A stretch of DNA of 64,000 bases from Actinophytocola sp036378875 (GTDB lineage: Bacteria; Actinomycetota; Actinomycetes; Mycobacteriales; Pseudonocardiaceae): assembly GCF_036378875.1 (NCBI RefSeq), contig NZ_DASUVO010000028.1, positions 1 through 64,000 on the forward strand, written 5' to 3'. This document shows positions 18,164 through 26,400 of the stretch, piece after piece. The position numbers were made by a program, and so were the translations under genes. Each line of letters starts with the position of its first letter. Position 1 is the first letter of the stretch. The notes beneath the pieces were generated by a model. That model did no database searches. It was not told the DNA's origin and saw only the letters and a program-made list of their open reading frames with translations.

Positions 18164-18835
18164 ATGAAGATTGTCATCGCCGGCGGCCACGGCAAGATCG
18201 CTCTGCGGTTGACCCGGCTCCTCGCCGAACGTGGCGACTCCGTCGTGGGCATCGTGCGCGACCCCCGCCACGTCGACGACATCGAACGGGCGGGTGGGGA
18301 GGCCGTCGTGCTCGATCTCGAGCATGCCACGGTGGACGAGGTCGCCGCGACCCTTGTCGACGCGGACGCTGCCGTCTTCTCGGCCGGCTCGGGCAACAAC
18401 GCCACCTCCGCACGCCGGGACACGATGGACCGGGCCGCTGTCGTGCTGGTCATGGACGCGGCGGAACAGGCCGGTGTGCGACGGTTCCTGCACGTCAGCT
18501 CCATCAACGTGGGCTGTGCCGACGACCGCGACATCGGTGACGGGTACGCCGTCTACTTGCGGGCCAAGCGCGCCGCCGAACAGCACATCTTCGCCCGGGA
18601 CAAGCTCGACTGGACGGTACTGCGGCCCGGCGTGCTCACCGACGGCAACGGCGACGGCACCGTCGAACTCACCGCCGGGAACAGGGTCGGGCCAACGCGC
18701 GCCAGATTCGACCAAGTCACCAGGGAAGACGTCGCCGCCGTGCTCGTGGCGCTCATCGACCGGCCCGACACCGCCGGCCGTGTCTACGTGGTGGTCGGCG
18801 GCGAGACCCCCATCGAAAAGGCGATCGACGTCTAG
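18164..18835 (+). CDS. NAD(P)-binding atypical SDR (NmrA/ybjT-like)
   Basis: A 223-residue single-domain Rossmann protein of the atypical short-chain dehydrogenase group. IAGGHGKIA at residues 4-12 replaces the usual GxxGxxG. The central stretch FLHVSSINVG is followed by YLRAKRAAEQ, a YxxxK-like placement, and LRPGVLT. Proteins of this group are often NAD(P)H sensors, quinone reductases or sugar epimerase relatives. ATG at 18164 lies 62 bp after katG with GAAAGGGTG upstream, so it may be the last gene of the regulator-katG unit. Function in oxidative stress is a guess. Confidence 0.7.
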   Translation: MKIVIAGGHGKIALRLTRLLAERGDSVVGIVRDPRHVDDIERAGGEAVVLDLEHATVDEVAATLVDADAAVFSAGSGNNATSARRDTMDRAAVVLVMDAAEQAGVRRFLHVSSINVGCADDRDIGDGYAVYLRAKRAAEQHIFARDKLDWTVLRPGVLTDGNGDGTVELTAGNRVGPTRARFDQVTREDVAAVLVALIDRPDTAGRVYVVVGGETPIEKAIDV

Positions 18836-19075
18836 TCGCGGTTTGGCCGCCACGCGGCTCGTGCAGACCACTGTGCGGCGGCCTCGGCTCCGTTCCTGCG
18901 GTGCCGCATCGGGGACGAACGGCGGCCGGTCGGGAACGAACGGCACGGGCCGGTCCGCGCCCTTGTCGGTGCCATTCATCCGGCGTAGCGTTTTATTATC
19001 CTTGTCGACGTGATTAGTTCGGCATTTTGAGGTCAATTCGGAGAACATTTTCGAAATGAGGAGAGTGATGCCCCG
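18836..19075. promoter_or_regulatory. AT-richer leader before the PQQ dehydrogenase pair
   Basis: A 240-bp gap with an AT-rich patch near 18986-19055, the likely promoter zone. At 19068-19079 the sequence ATGCCCCGATGA encodes a three-residue frame whose TGA overlaps the ATG of the cupredoxin-like gene; GAGGAGAG lies just upstream. This could couple initiation or simply place the ribosome site. Confidence 0.35.
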
Positions 19076-19537
19076 ATGACGACCACGGAGGATCGTTCCG
19101 ACCTACTGAACCAGCTGGGGTTGAACACGCAGAACAAAGCGGCGCTCGGTCGGGTGCTGGGGACCGGAACCATCGGGCACGCCACCGAGGACGCGGATGG
19201 CCGCATGCGGGCCACGATTCGCATCAACCCGGACGAGATCGTCTGGGATCCTTCTATTCTCGTCATGCCGCATGGCGGCGATATCGAGTTGGAACTCATC
19301 AACGACGACCTGAACACGCACTGCGCGCTCCTGCCGAGCAACGGCGACCGGAAGTTCATCTGGTTGGTGAACCACTCGAAAGGACGGGCGACCCTCAACC
19401 TCGACGGGCCGGGCTACTACTGGTTCAGCTCACCAACGGGCAATGACGAGGGCCGCGGGCTGACCGGAGCAATCGTCGTCCTCGGGGACGCTCCGCCGGA
19501 AGCTCGTCTCGACCGTCCAGAACAGCCGCGGCCGTAG
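19076..19537 (+). CDS. Cupredoxin-like PQQ-associated protein (MSMEG_3727 type)
   Basis: A 153-residue protein with a cupredoxin pattern. The Asn-Asp-Asp-Leu-Asn-Thr-His segment holds the first His ligand, and the C-terminal PGYYWFSSPTGNDEGRGLTG has the spacing of the copper loop, although Cys is not evident in it. It matches what is known as the MSMEG_3727-type protein found next to actinobacterial PQQ dehydrogenases. The dehydrogenase follows after 15 bp, so a role as electron acceptor or assembly partner is likely. No signal peptide is visible. Confidence 0.7.
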   Translation: MTTTEDRSDLLNQLGLNTQNKAALGRVLGTGTIGHATEDADGRMRATIRINPDEIVWDPSILVMPHGGDIELELINDDLNTHCALLPSNGDRKFIWLVNHSKGRATLNLDGPGYYWFSSPTGNDEGRGLTGAIVVLGDAPPEARLDRPEQPRP

Positions 19538-19552
19538 GAAGGAGGAGGCACG

Positions 19553-21250
19553 ATGACCGTCGAATACGTGGACGCGGGCGAGGCTGTCGACCAGGGAAGC
19601 CTGAGTGGCAAGGTCGCGGGCGGTGAGGTCGCGCCACCGGTGGTGGCCGGCGTCGACTACGAGCGCATCCTCAACGCTCGCGAGGAGCCACAGAACTGGC
19701 TCACCTACTACGGCGACTACAACGGGCAGCGGTACAGCGCGCTGGACCAGATCAACACCGAGAACGTCAAACGCATCGGCCCAGCGTGGATCTTCCAGGC
19801 CGGCACGACCGGTCTGATCGCGGGCGCGTCGACCTACTCGTTCGAGGCGACCCCGATCGTCGTCGACGGGATCATGTTCCTGTCCGGCTGGGACGGCTGG
19901 GTCTGGGCACTCGACGCGAAGACGGGTGTGGAGATCTGGCGGTACAAGCACGCCGTGCCCTTCGACGTGTCCCTGTGCTGCGGGAACGTGAACCGCGGTG
20001 TCGCGGTGGCGAAGGGGAAGGTCTTCTTCGTGACGGCGAACGCACGGGTGCTCGCGCTCGACGCCACCACCGGCAAGCGGGTCTGGGACAAGACCTACGG
20101 CGACGTCCGGGCCGGGGAAAGCGGCACGGTCGCCCCGCTGGTGGTGAAGAACATGGTCATCGTCGGCAGCTCCGGCGGTGAGTTCGGCGTACGCGGCCAC
20201 CTCGACGCGTTCGACGTGGACACCGGCGAGCACCAGTGGCGCTGCTACACGGTGCCGAAGCCCGGCGAGCCCGGCTCCGAGACCTGGCCCGCCGACGGTG
20301 AGGCCTGGGCACGGGGTGGCGCGAACTGCTGGCTCACCGGCACGTTCGACCCGGAGACCAACCTGCTGTACGTCGGCACCGGCAACCCGGCACCCGACTT
20401 CGACGGCGGCGTCCGCGAGGGCGACAACCTCTTCACCGACAGCATCATCGCCGTCGACGTGGACAGCGGCGAGATCCGTTGGCACTACCAGTGCACCCCG
20501 CACGACGTGTGGGACTACGACAGCATCGCCGAGTGCATCCTGTTCGAACAGGACGGACGCAAACTGCTGGGGCACTTCGACAAGAACGGCTACTTCTTCG
20601 TCCTCGACCGCACGGACGGCTCGCTGGTGCAGATCACCCCGTTCGTGGACCGCATCACGTGGGGCGCGATCACCCGTGACGGCAAGGTGACGGCCAAGAT
20701 CTACCCCGACAAGGAAGGAGAACCGGTCCACTTCTACCCCGGCCCGGCCGGCGCCAAGGAATGGACGCACGCGGCCTACAGCCCGAAGACCGAGCTGTTC
20801 TACGTCCCGGTGCAGGACACCGGCGCCACGGCCACCCGGCGGCGCAGGGAGTTCAAGGAGAGCATCCCGTACTGGGGCGCGGGCGTTCAGGTGGACATCG
20901 AGGACATGGCGGGGTCCATCAGCGCGTTCGACGCCAACGGCGAGGAGAAGTGGCGCTGGCGCAACGAACTCCCGATGTGCGCATCGGTACTGGCCACCGG
21001 CGGTGACCTGGTGTTCGCCGGCGAACCGTCCGGGGAGTTCAACGCACTCGACGCCCGCACCGGGGACCTGCTGTGGCAGTTCCAGTGCGGAAGCGGCCAC
21101 CACAGCAGCCCGACCACCTACATGGTCGACGGCCGGCAGTACGTCGCCGTGCCCGTCGGTTGGGGCGGCTGGGCCGAAGGGTTCCTCCCGGGCATGCTCG
21201 GCGCGGGGCACGGCAGCGCCCTGATCGTCTTCGCCCTCCCGGAGGAGTAG
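19553..21250 (+). CDS. PQQ-dependent dehydrogenase, lanthanide-type signature
   Basis: A 565-residue eight-bladed propeller quinoprotein of the methanol/ethanol dehydrogenase family. It has the vicinal disulfide Cys142-Cys143 in SLCCGNVNRG, Glu210 and Asn278 in positions expected to hold the metal, and HDVWDYDSIAE with catalytic Asp321. Asp323, two residues later, is the extra acid that marks lanthanide-dependent XoxF/PedH-type enzymes (calcium enzymes have Ala, Ser or Thr there). GGAAGGAGGAGG precedes ATG 19553. Unlike most relatives it lacks a signal peptide, as does its partner, so location is puzzling. No PQQ synthesis genes are in the window. Substrate is probably an alcohol. Confidence 0.85.
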   Translation: MTVEYVDAGEAVDQGSLSGKVAGGEVAPPVVAGVDYERILNAREEPQNWLTYYGDYNGQRYSALDQINTENVKRIGPAWIFQAGTTGLIAGASTYSFEATPIVVDGIMFLSGWDGWVWALDAKTGVEIWRYKHAVPFDVSLCCGNVNRGVAVAKGKVFFVTANARVLALDATTGKRVWDKTYGDVRAGESGTVAPLVVKNMVIVGSSGGEFGVRGHLDAFDVDTGEHQWRCYTVPKPGEPGSETWPADGEAWARGGANCWLTGTFDPETNLLYVGTGNPAPDFDGGVREGDNLFTDSIIAVDVDSGEIRWHYQCTPHDVWDYDSIAECILFEQDGRKLLGHFDKNGYFFVLDRTDGSLVQITPFVDRITWGAITRDGKVTAKIYPDKEGEPVHFYPGPAGAKEWTHAAYSPKTELFYVPVQDTGATATRRRREFKESIPYWGAGVQVDIEDMAGSISAFDANGEEKWRWRNELPMCASVLATGGDLVFAGEPSGEFNALDARTGDLLWQFQCGSGHHSSPTTYMVDGRQYVAVPVGWGGWAEGFLPGMLGAGHGSALIVFALPEE

Positions 21251-21259
21251 CGGACGCGG

Positions 21260-21286
21260 CGGGCACCGGGCAGGGTCCGGTGCCCG
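21260..21286 (+). terminator. Hairpin terminator after the PQQ dehydrogenase
   Basis: A perfect 10-bp stem, CGGGCACCGG and CCGGTGCCCG, with a 7-base loop lies 9 bp after the stop codon. There is no T-run, as is usual for high-GC actinobacterial terminators. Confidence 0.75.
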
Positions 21287-21378
21287 TCGCGTTGCCATTT
21301 CGGCAACAGACTTTGCCGATTCGTCTTCCGATCGGTCACCATCGCCGGAGTTGGTGAGACGAACAGGAAGGACGAGCG

Positions 21379-21987
21379 GTGACGCACGGGTTCGACAAAA
21401 AGTACTGGGAACAGCGCTGGCGGCAGGGATCCATGGGTGAGAGCCCGCCGAACCCGTACCTCGCTCGTGAGATCGGTGAGCTGCCGCCGGGCACGGCGCT
21501 GGACGCGGGATGCGGTGGTGGCGCCGAGGCGATCTGGCTCGCCTCTCGCGGGTGGCAGGTGACCGCGGCCGACATCTCACCCGAGGCACTCGCCCGGGCC
21601 GCCTCGCGCGCGAAAGACAGCGAGCGCGTGCGGTGGATCGAGGCGGACCTGAGCGTCTGGCACCCGGACACACGGTTCGACCTGGTCATGACCCATTACG
21701 CCCACCCGGCGATGCCGCAGTTGGAGTTCTACGACCGCATCGCCGGCTGGGTGGCACCCGGCGGCACGTTGCTGATCGTCGGTCACCTCCACACCCACCG
21801 CGCCACGGACCACCACGATCACCCGCCCGCCGAGGCGTCGGCCACCGCCGAGGCCATCACGGCACGCCTGGACGAGACGGCATGGGAGGTCGTCACCGCA
21901 GAGGAGTGCCAGCGGACCGTCACCGGCAGAGAGGTCCCCCTCCACGACGTCGTCGTCCGGGCCACCCGAAGCCGCTCGTTGCTGTGA
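21379..21987 (+). CDS. Class I SAM-dependent methyltransferase
   Basis: A 202-residue methyltransferase. Motif I is LDAGCGGGAEAIWLA at about residues 41-55, the acidic residue ending the second strand is in TAADISPEAL, and motif III-like FDLVMTHYAHP follows. The opening FDKKYWEQRWRQG resembles thiopurine- or tellurite-type small methyltransferases. GTG at 21379 has AGGAAGGA upstream. It stands alone after a terminator and before a gene-free stretch; substrate unknown. Confidence 0.8.
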   Translation: MTHGFDKKYWEQRWRQGSMGESPPNPYLAREIGELPPGTALDAGCGGGAEAIWLASRGWQVTAADISPEALARAASRAKDSERVRWIEADLSVWHPDTRFDLVMTHYAHPAMPQLEFYDRIAGWVAPGGTLLIVGHLHTHRATDHHDHPPAEASATAEAITARLDETAWEVVTAEECQRTVTGREVPLHDVVVRATRSRSLL

Positions 21988-22406
21988 CCGACGACGTTCG
22001 CCGCCTCGCTCAGACACCTGGAGACAGCCCGCTGTGAAAGACCCTCACCACACCGGCGCTGCCGTGGAAGGCGCGCTGGGCTCGTTCAGCGCTACGAAAG
22101 CGCCTCACCACACGGCGGGTTCAACCGGTCGGGTGGTGAAAGCGTCTTTCACAGCGCGAACGGCGAGGGGCCGGCGAACCTTCGCGGGCTCCGCTGGCGC
22201 TCAGGACGCCATCGTCTCGCCCGGCGTGAGGAAGGATGCTTCATCGCACGGGCCACCGGGCCTTTCACTCCACGGGCCAGCGTTTTATGCCGGGAAGGTA
22301 TTCGGTGATGCCGAATTCGTGTTAGACGCGCATGAGTTGGCTACCTAACCTCATGATCACCCACGGGACACCGTGAGTGACCGCGACGATGCGGAGGGAA
22401 GCCCTC
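21988..22406. repeat. Gene-free stretch with short GAAAG/CACCAC repeats
   Basis: No gene is supported in these 419 bases. Two near-identical 22-mers, 22032-22053 and 22092-22113, share 19 of 22 bases (both end in CCTCACCACAC) and begin exactly 60 bp apart. A third, inverted relative at 22136-22152 forms a perfect hairpin GTGAAAG-CGT-CTTTCAC, and CCTTTCACTCCACGG at 22261-22275 echoes it. They look like members of an interspersed repeat family rather than a terminator. The ribosome site GGAGGG of the following gene is at the right end. Confidence 0.5.
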
Positions 22407-23534
22407 ATGTTCGATCGCAGAACGTTGATGCGAGGCGGCGCGGCTGCAGCCGTCGGGACGGGAGCCCTGCTGGGCGGCCATGTCCCGGCGGCCGCCGACC
22501 CGAAGCGGCCGCCCCACAAGCTGAAGATGCACGTCGGCACGCAGCGGCGCGCCGCGACGGGGGCCGTGCTGCAGGAGTTCGTCAGGCACGGGGTGACGCA
22601 CTGGGTCGGCTACCCGCCGAACCCGCCGCTGCACGAGGGCCGCGGCCACTGGTTGCCGCACGAGGTCGAGCAGACCCGCGAGTTCGCGGAGCAGAACGGC
22701 GTCACCCTGGACATGGTGGCCCTGCCGATGCTCACCTCGTCGCTCATCGACAACGACCCCCGGCCGGCGATCATGCTGGCGAAGAGTCCCGAGCGGGATC
22801 GGGACATCGAGGACATCCAGAAGATGATCGAGGCGTGCGCGATCGCCGGCGTGCCGGCGTTCAAGTACAACATGAGCCTGCTGGGCGTCATGCGCACGAG
22901 CGAGACGCCGGGCCGCGGCGGCTCGACCTACGAGACCTTCCGCGCCGCCGAGCTGGATCCCAACGCGCCGTTGACGATCGCCGGCCGGGTGGACGCGGAC
23001 GCTTTCTGGGAGCGGATCAACTACTTCGTCGAACGCGTCATTCCCGTTGCCCACCAGTACAAGGTGCGCGCGGCGTGTCACCCGCAGGACCCCGGCACGC
23101 CGAAGGGCGGACACCGCGGCATCGACAACGTCCTGAGTGTTCCCGGCGGGAAGGGCCTCTTCACGTTCCTGTCCCTGCACGACAGTCCCTATCACGGCCT
23201 CAACCTCTGCGTCGGCACGCTCTCGGAGATGCTGTGGGACCCCCAGCGCGAGGTCTACGGCATCCTCCGCAGACTCCTGCGCACGCGCCGGGTCTTCAAC
23301 ATCCACCTGCGCAACATCATCGGCCGCCGTGACGACTTCATGGAGGTCTACCCGGACAACGGGGACAACGACCACGCCAGGATCATCCGCATCCTCGCCG
23401 AGGAAGGCTACGAGTACAACGTCGACCCGGACCACGTACCCAACCACCCCGACGACCCGGACGGCCAGCAGGCGTTCGCCCACGGCTACGGCTACCTCAG
23501 GGCGCTGATGCAGGCGGTCGAGAGCACGCTCTGA
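22407..23534 (+). CDS. Tat-exported TIM-barrel protein, mannonate dehydratase-like
   Basis: A 375-residue protein. The N-terminus carries a twin-arginine signal (FDRRTLMRGG followed by an Ala-rich segment and AAAADP), so it is exported folded, probably with a metal. The body resembles the UxuA/xylose-isomerase-like TIM barrel: a His in AACHPQDPGTP, a His-Asp pair in LSLHDSPYHG, and NIHLRNI near the C-terminus. It is similar to mannonate dehydratase in layout, but an exported form is unusual, so another sugar-acid activity is possible. ATG at 22407, with GGAGGG upstream, is preferred over ATG 22377 because the Tat motif then lies at the extreme N-terminus. Confidence 0.65.
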   Translation: MFDRRTLMRGGAAAAVGTGALLGGHVPAAADPKRPPHKLKMHVGTQRRAATGAVLQEFVRHGVTHWVGYPPNPPLHEGRGHWLPHEVEQTREFAEQNGVTLDMVALPMLTSSLIDNDPRPAIMLAKSPERDRDIEDIQKMIEACAIAGVPAFKYNMSLLGVMRTSETPGRGGSTYETFRAAELDPNAPLTIAGRVDADAFWERINYFVERVIPVAHQYKVRAACHPQDPGTPKGGHRGIDNVLSVPGGKGLFTFLSLHDSPYHGLNLCVGTLSEMLWDPQREVYGILRRLLRTRRVFNIHLRNIIGRRDDFMEVYPDNGDNDHARIIRILAEEGYEYNVDPDHVPNHPDDPDGQQAFAHGYGYLRALMQAVESTL

Positions 23535-23589
23535 GTCCTGCGTCGGGCATGATGGCTCCACAGAGTGCCCGACCCCAGGAGAGTTGACC

Positions 23590-24219
23590 GTGAGTCCGGA
23601 CCCGACTCGACCGGCCGCGGTCGTGCACATCGTCGACGACGACGAGGATCTTCGGCAGTCGCTCGCGTTTCTGCTCGCGAGTGTGGGGATCCAGGCGTTG
23701 ACCTATCCGGACGCGGTGTCGTTCCTCGCGGAGTTCGATCCTGAGGAGACGGCGGTCGTTGTCGTGGATGTGCGCATGCCGGGGATGAGCGGGTTCCAGC
23801 TGCAGGAGCAGCTGCTGCGGCTCGGCTCCCCGGCGCCGGTCGTGTTCTGTTCGGCCCACGGCGACATCCCGATGTCGGTCCGCGCGTTGACACAGGGCGC
23901 GGTCGACTTCCTGGAGAAGCCCTACGAGCCGCAGCGGATGTTGGAGGTCGTCCAGGCGCAGCTGCTCGAGGCGGGTCGGCGGTTCGCCGAGCACGCGGAC
24001 CGCCGGGAGGTGCTCCGGCGCCTGGACACGTTGACACAGCGGGAGCGTGAGGTGCTCCGCCTCGTCATCGACGGACTACCCAGTCAGGTCATCGCCAGGA
24101 AGCTGGGGGCGAGTGTCAAGACCATCGACGTGCACCGGGCGCGGATCAAGGCCAAGACCGACGCCGACAGCCTCGGCACGCTCGTGCGGGACATCCTGGT
24201 GCACAGGATCGACGTCTGA
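23590..24219 (+). CDS. FixJ/LuxR-type response regulator
   Basis: A 209-residue response regulator. The receiver domain has the acidic pocket DDDED at 16-20, phospho-acceptor Asp60 in VVVDVRMPG and Lys in FLEKPYEP. The C-terminal LuxR-type HTH (about 145-205) includes LTQREREVLRLVIDG and SVKTIDVHRARIKAK. This is the FixJ/StyR group. GTG at 23590 has GGAGAG upstream; TTG 23584 is an alternative. The matching histidine kinase lies leftward at 24803-26266, with only a flavin reductase gene between them. Confidence 0.9.
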   Translation: MSPDPTRPAAVVHIVDDDEDLRQSLAFLLASVGIQALTYPDAVSFLAEFDPEETAVVVVDVRMPGMSGFQLQEQLLRLGSPAPVVFCSAHGDIPMSVRALTQGAVDFLEKPYEPQRMLEVVQAQLLEAGRRFAEHADRREVLRRLDTLTQREREVLRLVIDGLPSQVIARKLGASVKTIDVHRARIKAKTDADSLGTLVRDILVHRIDV

Positions 24220-24223
24220 CCAG

Positions 24224-24709
24224 TCACAGGTTGTGGAACCGGCGCTGGAAGTAGACCAGCGCACCACTGTCCTCTTCGGTCGTCACCTTGTCGACCTCGA
24301 CGAACAGGACCGAGTGCGAGCCCTGGGCCCGCTCGTCCACGATCCGGCCGACCACCGAGGCGAGCGCGCCGCGAAGCACCGGGACCCCGTCGGTGTCGAC
24401 GTCCCACGCCCCTTCGCTGAACCGCTCCGCTGGCGGCACCGCGCCGGCGAAGCGCGTTGCCAGGGCCTCGTGGTCGGCGCCGAGCACGTTCACGCAGGCA
24501 CGGCCGTTGGCGACGAGGATGTCGTGCGAGCGGCTCGACCGGTTGACGCACACCAGCATGGTCGGCGGGGCGTCGGTCACCGCGCAGGCCGCGCTCACGG
24601 TCAGCCCGGCCCTGCCGTGCGGGCCGTCGGTGGTGATCACGCTCACGGCGGCGGACAGGTTCGCCATCGCGGCGCGGAACTCGCGCTGGGGTGTCGTCAG
24701 CTCGGACAC
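24224..24709 (-). CDS. Flavin reductase of a two-component monooxygenase
   Basis: A 161-residue HpaC/HsaB-type NAD(P)H:flavin oxidoreductase that supplies reduced FMN or FAD to a partner oxygenase. It has the family pattern AAVSVITTDGPHGRAGLTVSA, LVCVNRSSRSHDI, NVLGADHEALATRFAG and a final LVYFQRRF. GTG at 24709 was chosen for the AGGGAGGA site upstream. The obvious partner is the acyl-CoA-dehydrogenase-like monooxygenase at 26401. The 3' end stops 4 bp from the convergent response-regulator gene. Confidence 0.9.
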   Translation of the reverse strand: MSELTTPQREFRAAMANLSAAVSVITTDGPHGRAGLTVSAACAVTDAPPTMLVCVNRSSRSHDILVANGRACVNVLGADHEALATRFAGAVPPAERFSEGAWDVDTDGVPVLRGALASVVGRIVDERAQGSHSVLFVEVDKVTTEEDSGALVYFQRRFHNL

Positions 24710-24802
24710 GGTTCCTCCCTGTGGCGAGGGCATGTCCAGAAGGTACGGTCGAGGTCACCGCGTGGATATCGAGACTTTCACCGGTCTCGCTGAGGATTTC
24801 CC

Positions 24803-26266
24803 CTACACGAGCGGCAGTGTGATGCCGAACCGTGAGCCGCCCTCGTCGCGCCGTTCCGCCCAGATGGTGCCGTGCTGGCGGGTGATGATCCGGTAGCTCA
24901 GGGCCAGGCCGATGCCGCTGCCACCGTCCTTGGCGGTGAACGACTCCTCGAACGGGTCGCGGGGAATCCCCCGGCCCTGGTCGTCGACGGTGAGGACGCC
25001 GACGCCGTCACCGGCTCGCGTGGTGATGGTGACCCGCCGCTGCTCGGGGTCGCAGTCGGCCAGTTCGTCGATGGCGTTGAAGCACAGGTTGAGCACCACC
25101 TGCCCGGTCAGCACCCGTTCACACCGGACGGTCGTCGGGTGTGGCGACAGGCGCAGGTCCACCCGCACGCCGAGCGGGGCCGCCCGCAGACGCACGAAGT
25201 AGAGGCATTCCTCGACGACCTCGTTGAGATCCACCTCCTGCCGGATGTGTTCCAGATGTCCGACGAACGCACGCATCGCGGTGACGATGGCGCTGGCCCG
25301 CTCGATCTGCCGCACCGCGCTGTCGATGCCGTAGGTCAGGTCGGCCGCCTCGGGCGGGACACGAGTCCGTGCGCCGGCGAGGAAGTTGCCGGCGGCCGCC
25401 AGCGGTTGGCCGAGCTCGTGGGCGATCGCCATCGCCATGTCGCCCATCGCGTTGTAGCGCGCGAGGTAGTTCTCCCGGTGCAGCTCACGTTCCCGGCGCA
25501 CCTCCTCGTGCTTCCGGTCGGTGACGTTGTGCAGGATCATCAACAGTGCGTCCCCGTCGGCTTCCTTCAACCGCTCCAGGCTGCCCTCCAGCCACACCGG
25601 ATCGCCGTCGTCGCGGGAGACCTCCAGCTGGATCGCGGCCACCGGGTCGACGCGCGCCAGCGTCTCCTCCCAGGTGGACGGACGGCCGTCGAGCCGTAGC
25701 CTGCCGTAGTTCGCCAGCGGGCCGAGCGGCTCGTTCGCGACCGCGCCGATCAGCTCGACGGCGGTGTCGGTCGCGAACCGGAGGGCGCCGGACGCGTCGA
25801 GCATGAGCGCGACGATCGAGGTGTGGTGCGCCAGTGCGTCCACATAGGACGTGGTCAGTCGCAGCTCGCGCTCGATCTCCTGCTCCCGCTCGATGTCGCG
25901 GAACTGCACCATCACCGCCGGGCCCTGCGCCAGCTCGACACGCATCGCGAGCGCGTCGGTCGGGATCACCCGCCCCGCCCTGGTGCGGTAGTGCCACTCG
26001 ATCCGGCTGGCACCTTTCTCGACGGCGTCCTGCAGCCAGGCCCGGCCGATGACCCGGTCGTACTGCTGCGCCGAGCTGCTCATGTCGTTCGCCTTGAGCG
26101 GCCGCAGTTCGGTGACACTCCAGCCGAGCATCTCGCACGCCGCCGGGTTGGCCCACAGGATGCTCTTGGTCGCCGCGTCATGGATGAGGACGCACAGGCT
26201 GGTGGCGTTCATCATCGCCACGAAGTCGCCTGTGACCAGTTCGGGAGCACGCGGGTCGACCTGCAT
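24803..26266 (-). CDS. PAS-domain sensor histidine kinase (FixL-like)
   Basis: A 487-residue soluble kinase with two PAS domains (about 15-130 and 140-255) and no membrane span. The H-box is AIAHELGQPLAAAGNF and the ATPase domain has NLCFNAIDELAD (N box), VDDQGRGIP (G1) and GSGIGLALS (G2). The HELxQPL box and layout match FixL-type kinases, which signal to FixJ-type regulators like the one at 23590. It probably senses an aromatic substrate, redox state or gas through the PAS domains; a heme-ligand His was not identified. It is transcribed divergently from the monooxygenase gene. Confidence 0.85.
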   Translation of the reverse strand: MQVDPRAPELVTGDFVAMMNATSLCVLIHDAATKSILWANPAACEMLGWSVTELRPLKANDMSSSAQQYDRVIGRAWLQDAVEKGASRIEWHYRTRAGRVIPTDALAMRVELAQGPAVMVQFRDIEREQEIERELRLTTSYVDALAHHTSIVALMLDASGALRFATDTAVELIGAVANEPLGPLANYGRLRLDGRPSTWEETLARVDPVAAIQLEVSRDDGDPVWLEGSLERLKEADGDALLMILHNVTDRKHEEVRRERELHRENYLARYNAMGDMAMAIAHELGQPLAAAGNFLAGARTRVPPEAADLTYGIDSAVRQIERASAIVTAMRAFVGHLEHIRQEVDLNEVVEECLYFVRLRAAPLGVRVDLRLSPHPTTVRCERVLTGQVVLNLCFNAIDELADCDPEQRRVTITTRAGDGVGVLTVDDQGRGIPRDPFEESFTAKDGGSGIGLALSYRIITRQHGTIWAERRDEGGSRFGITLPLV

Positions 26267-26313
26267 CCCGCCAGGGTAGATCCTCCGGCAGCGGCGGCAG
26301 CACTGAAGAAATC

Positions 26314-26329
26314 CCCTACGTCCGCAGGG
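26314..26329. promoter_or_regulatory. Candidate operator in the kinase-monooxygenase divergent gap
   Basis: CCCTACGTCCGCAGGG is an imperfect palindrome (12 of 16 positions symmetrical) in the 134-bp divergent gap, 72 bp upstream of the monooxygenase start. A second TCCCCTAC lies at 24799-24806 near the end of the kinase gene. LuxR-type regulators bind such dyads, so the FixJ-like protein is the natural candidate; this is inference. Confidence 0.4.
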
Positions 26330-26400
26330 TCAATACTCATTCCGTTCCCACGGGTTCGTTCGTAGCCTCGGGAACCACCCCGAAACGACGAGGAGCAGAG

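Noticed and set aside
22136..22152. CRISPR or terminator reading of the GTGAAAG hairpin
   Set aside because: Only two direct copies with non-matching flanks and no cas genes; it is 100 bp beyond the nearest stop, so a terminator role is doubtful.
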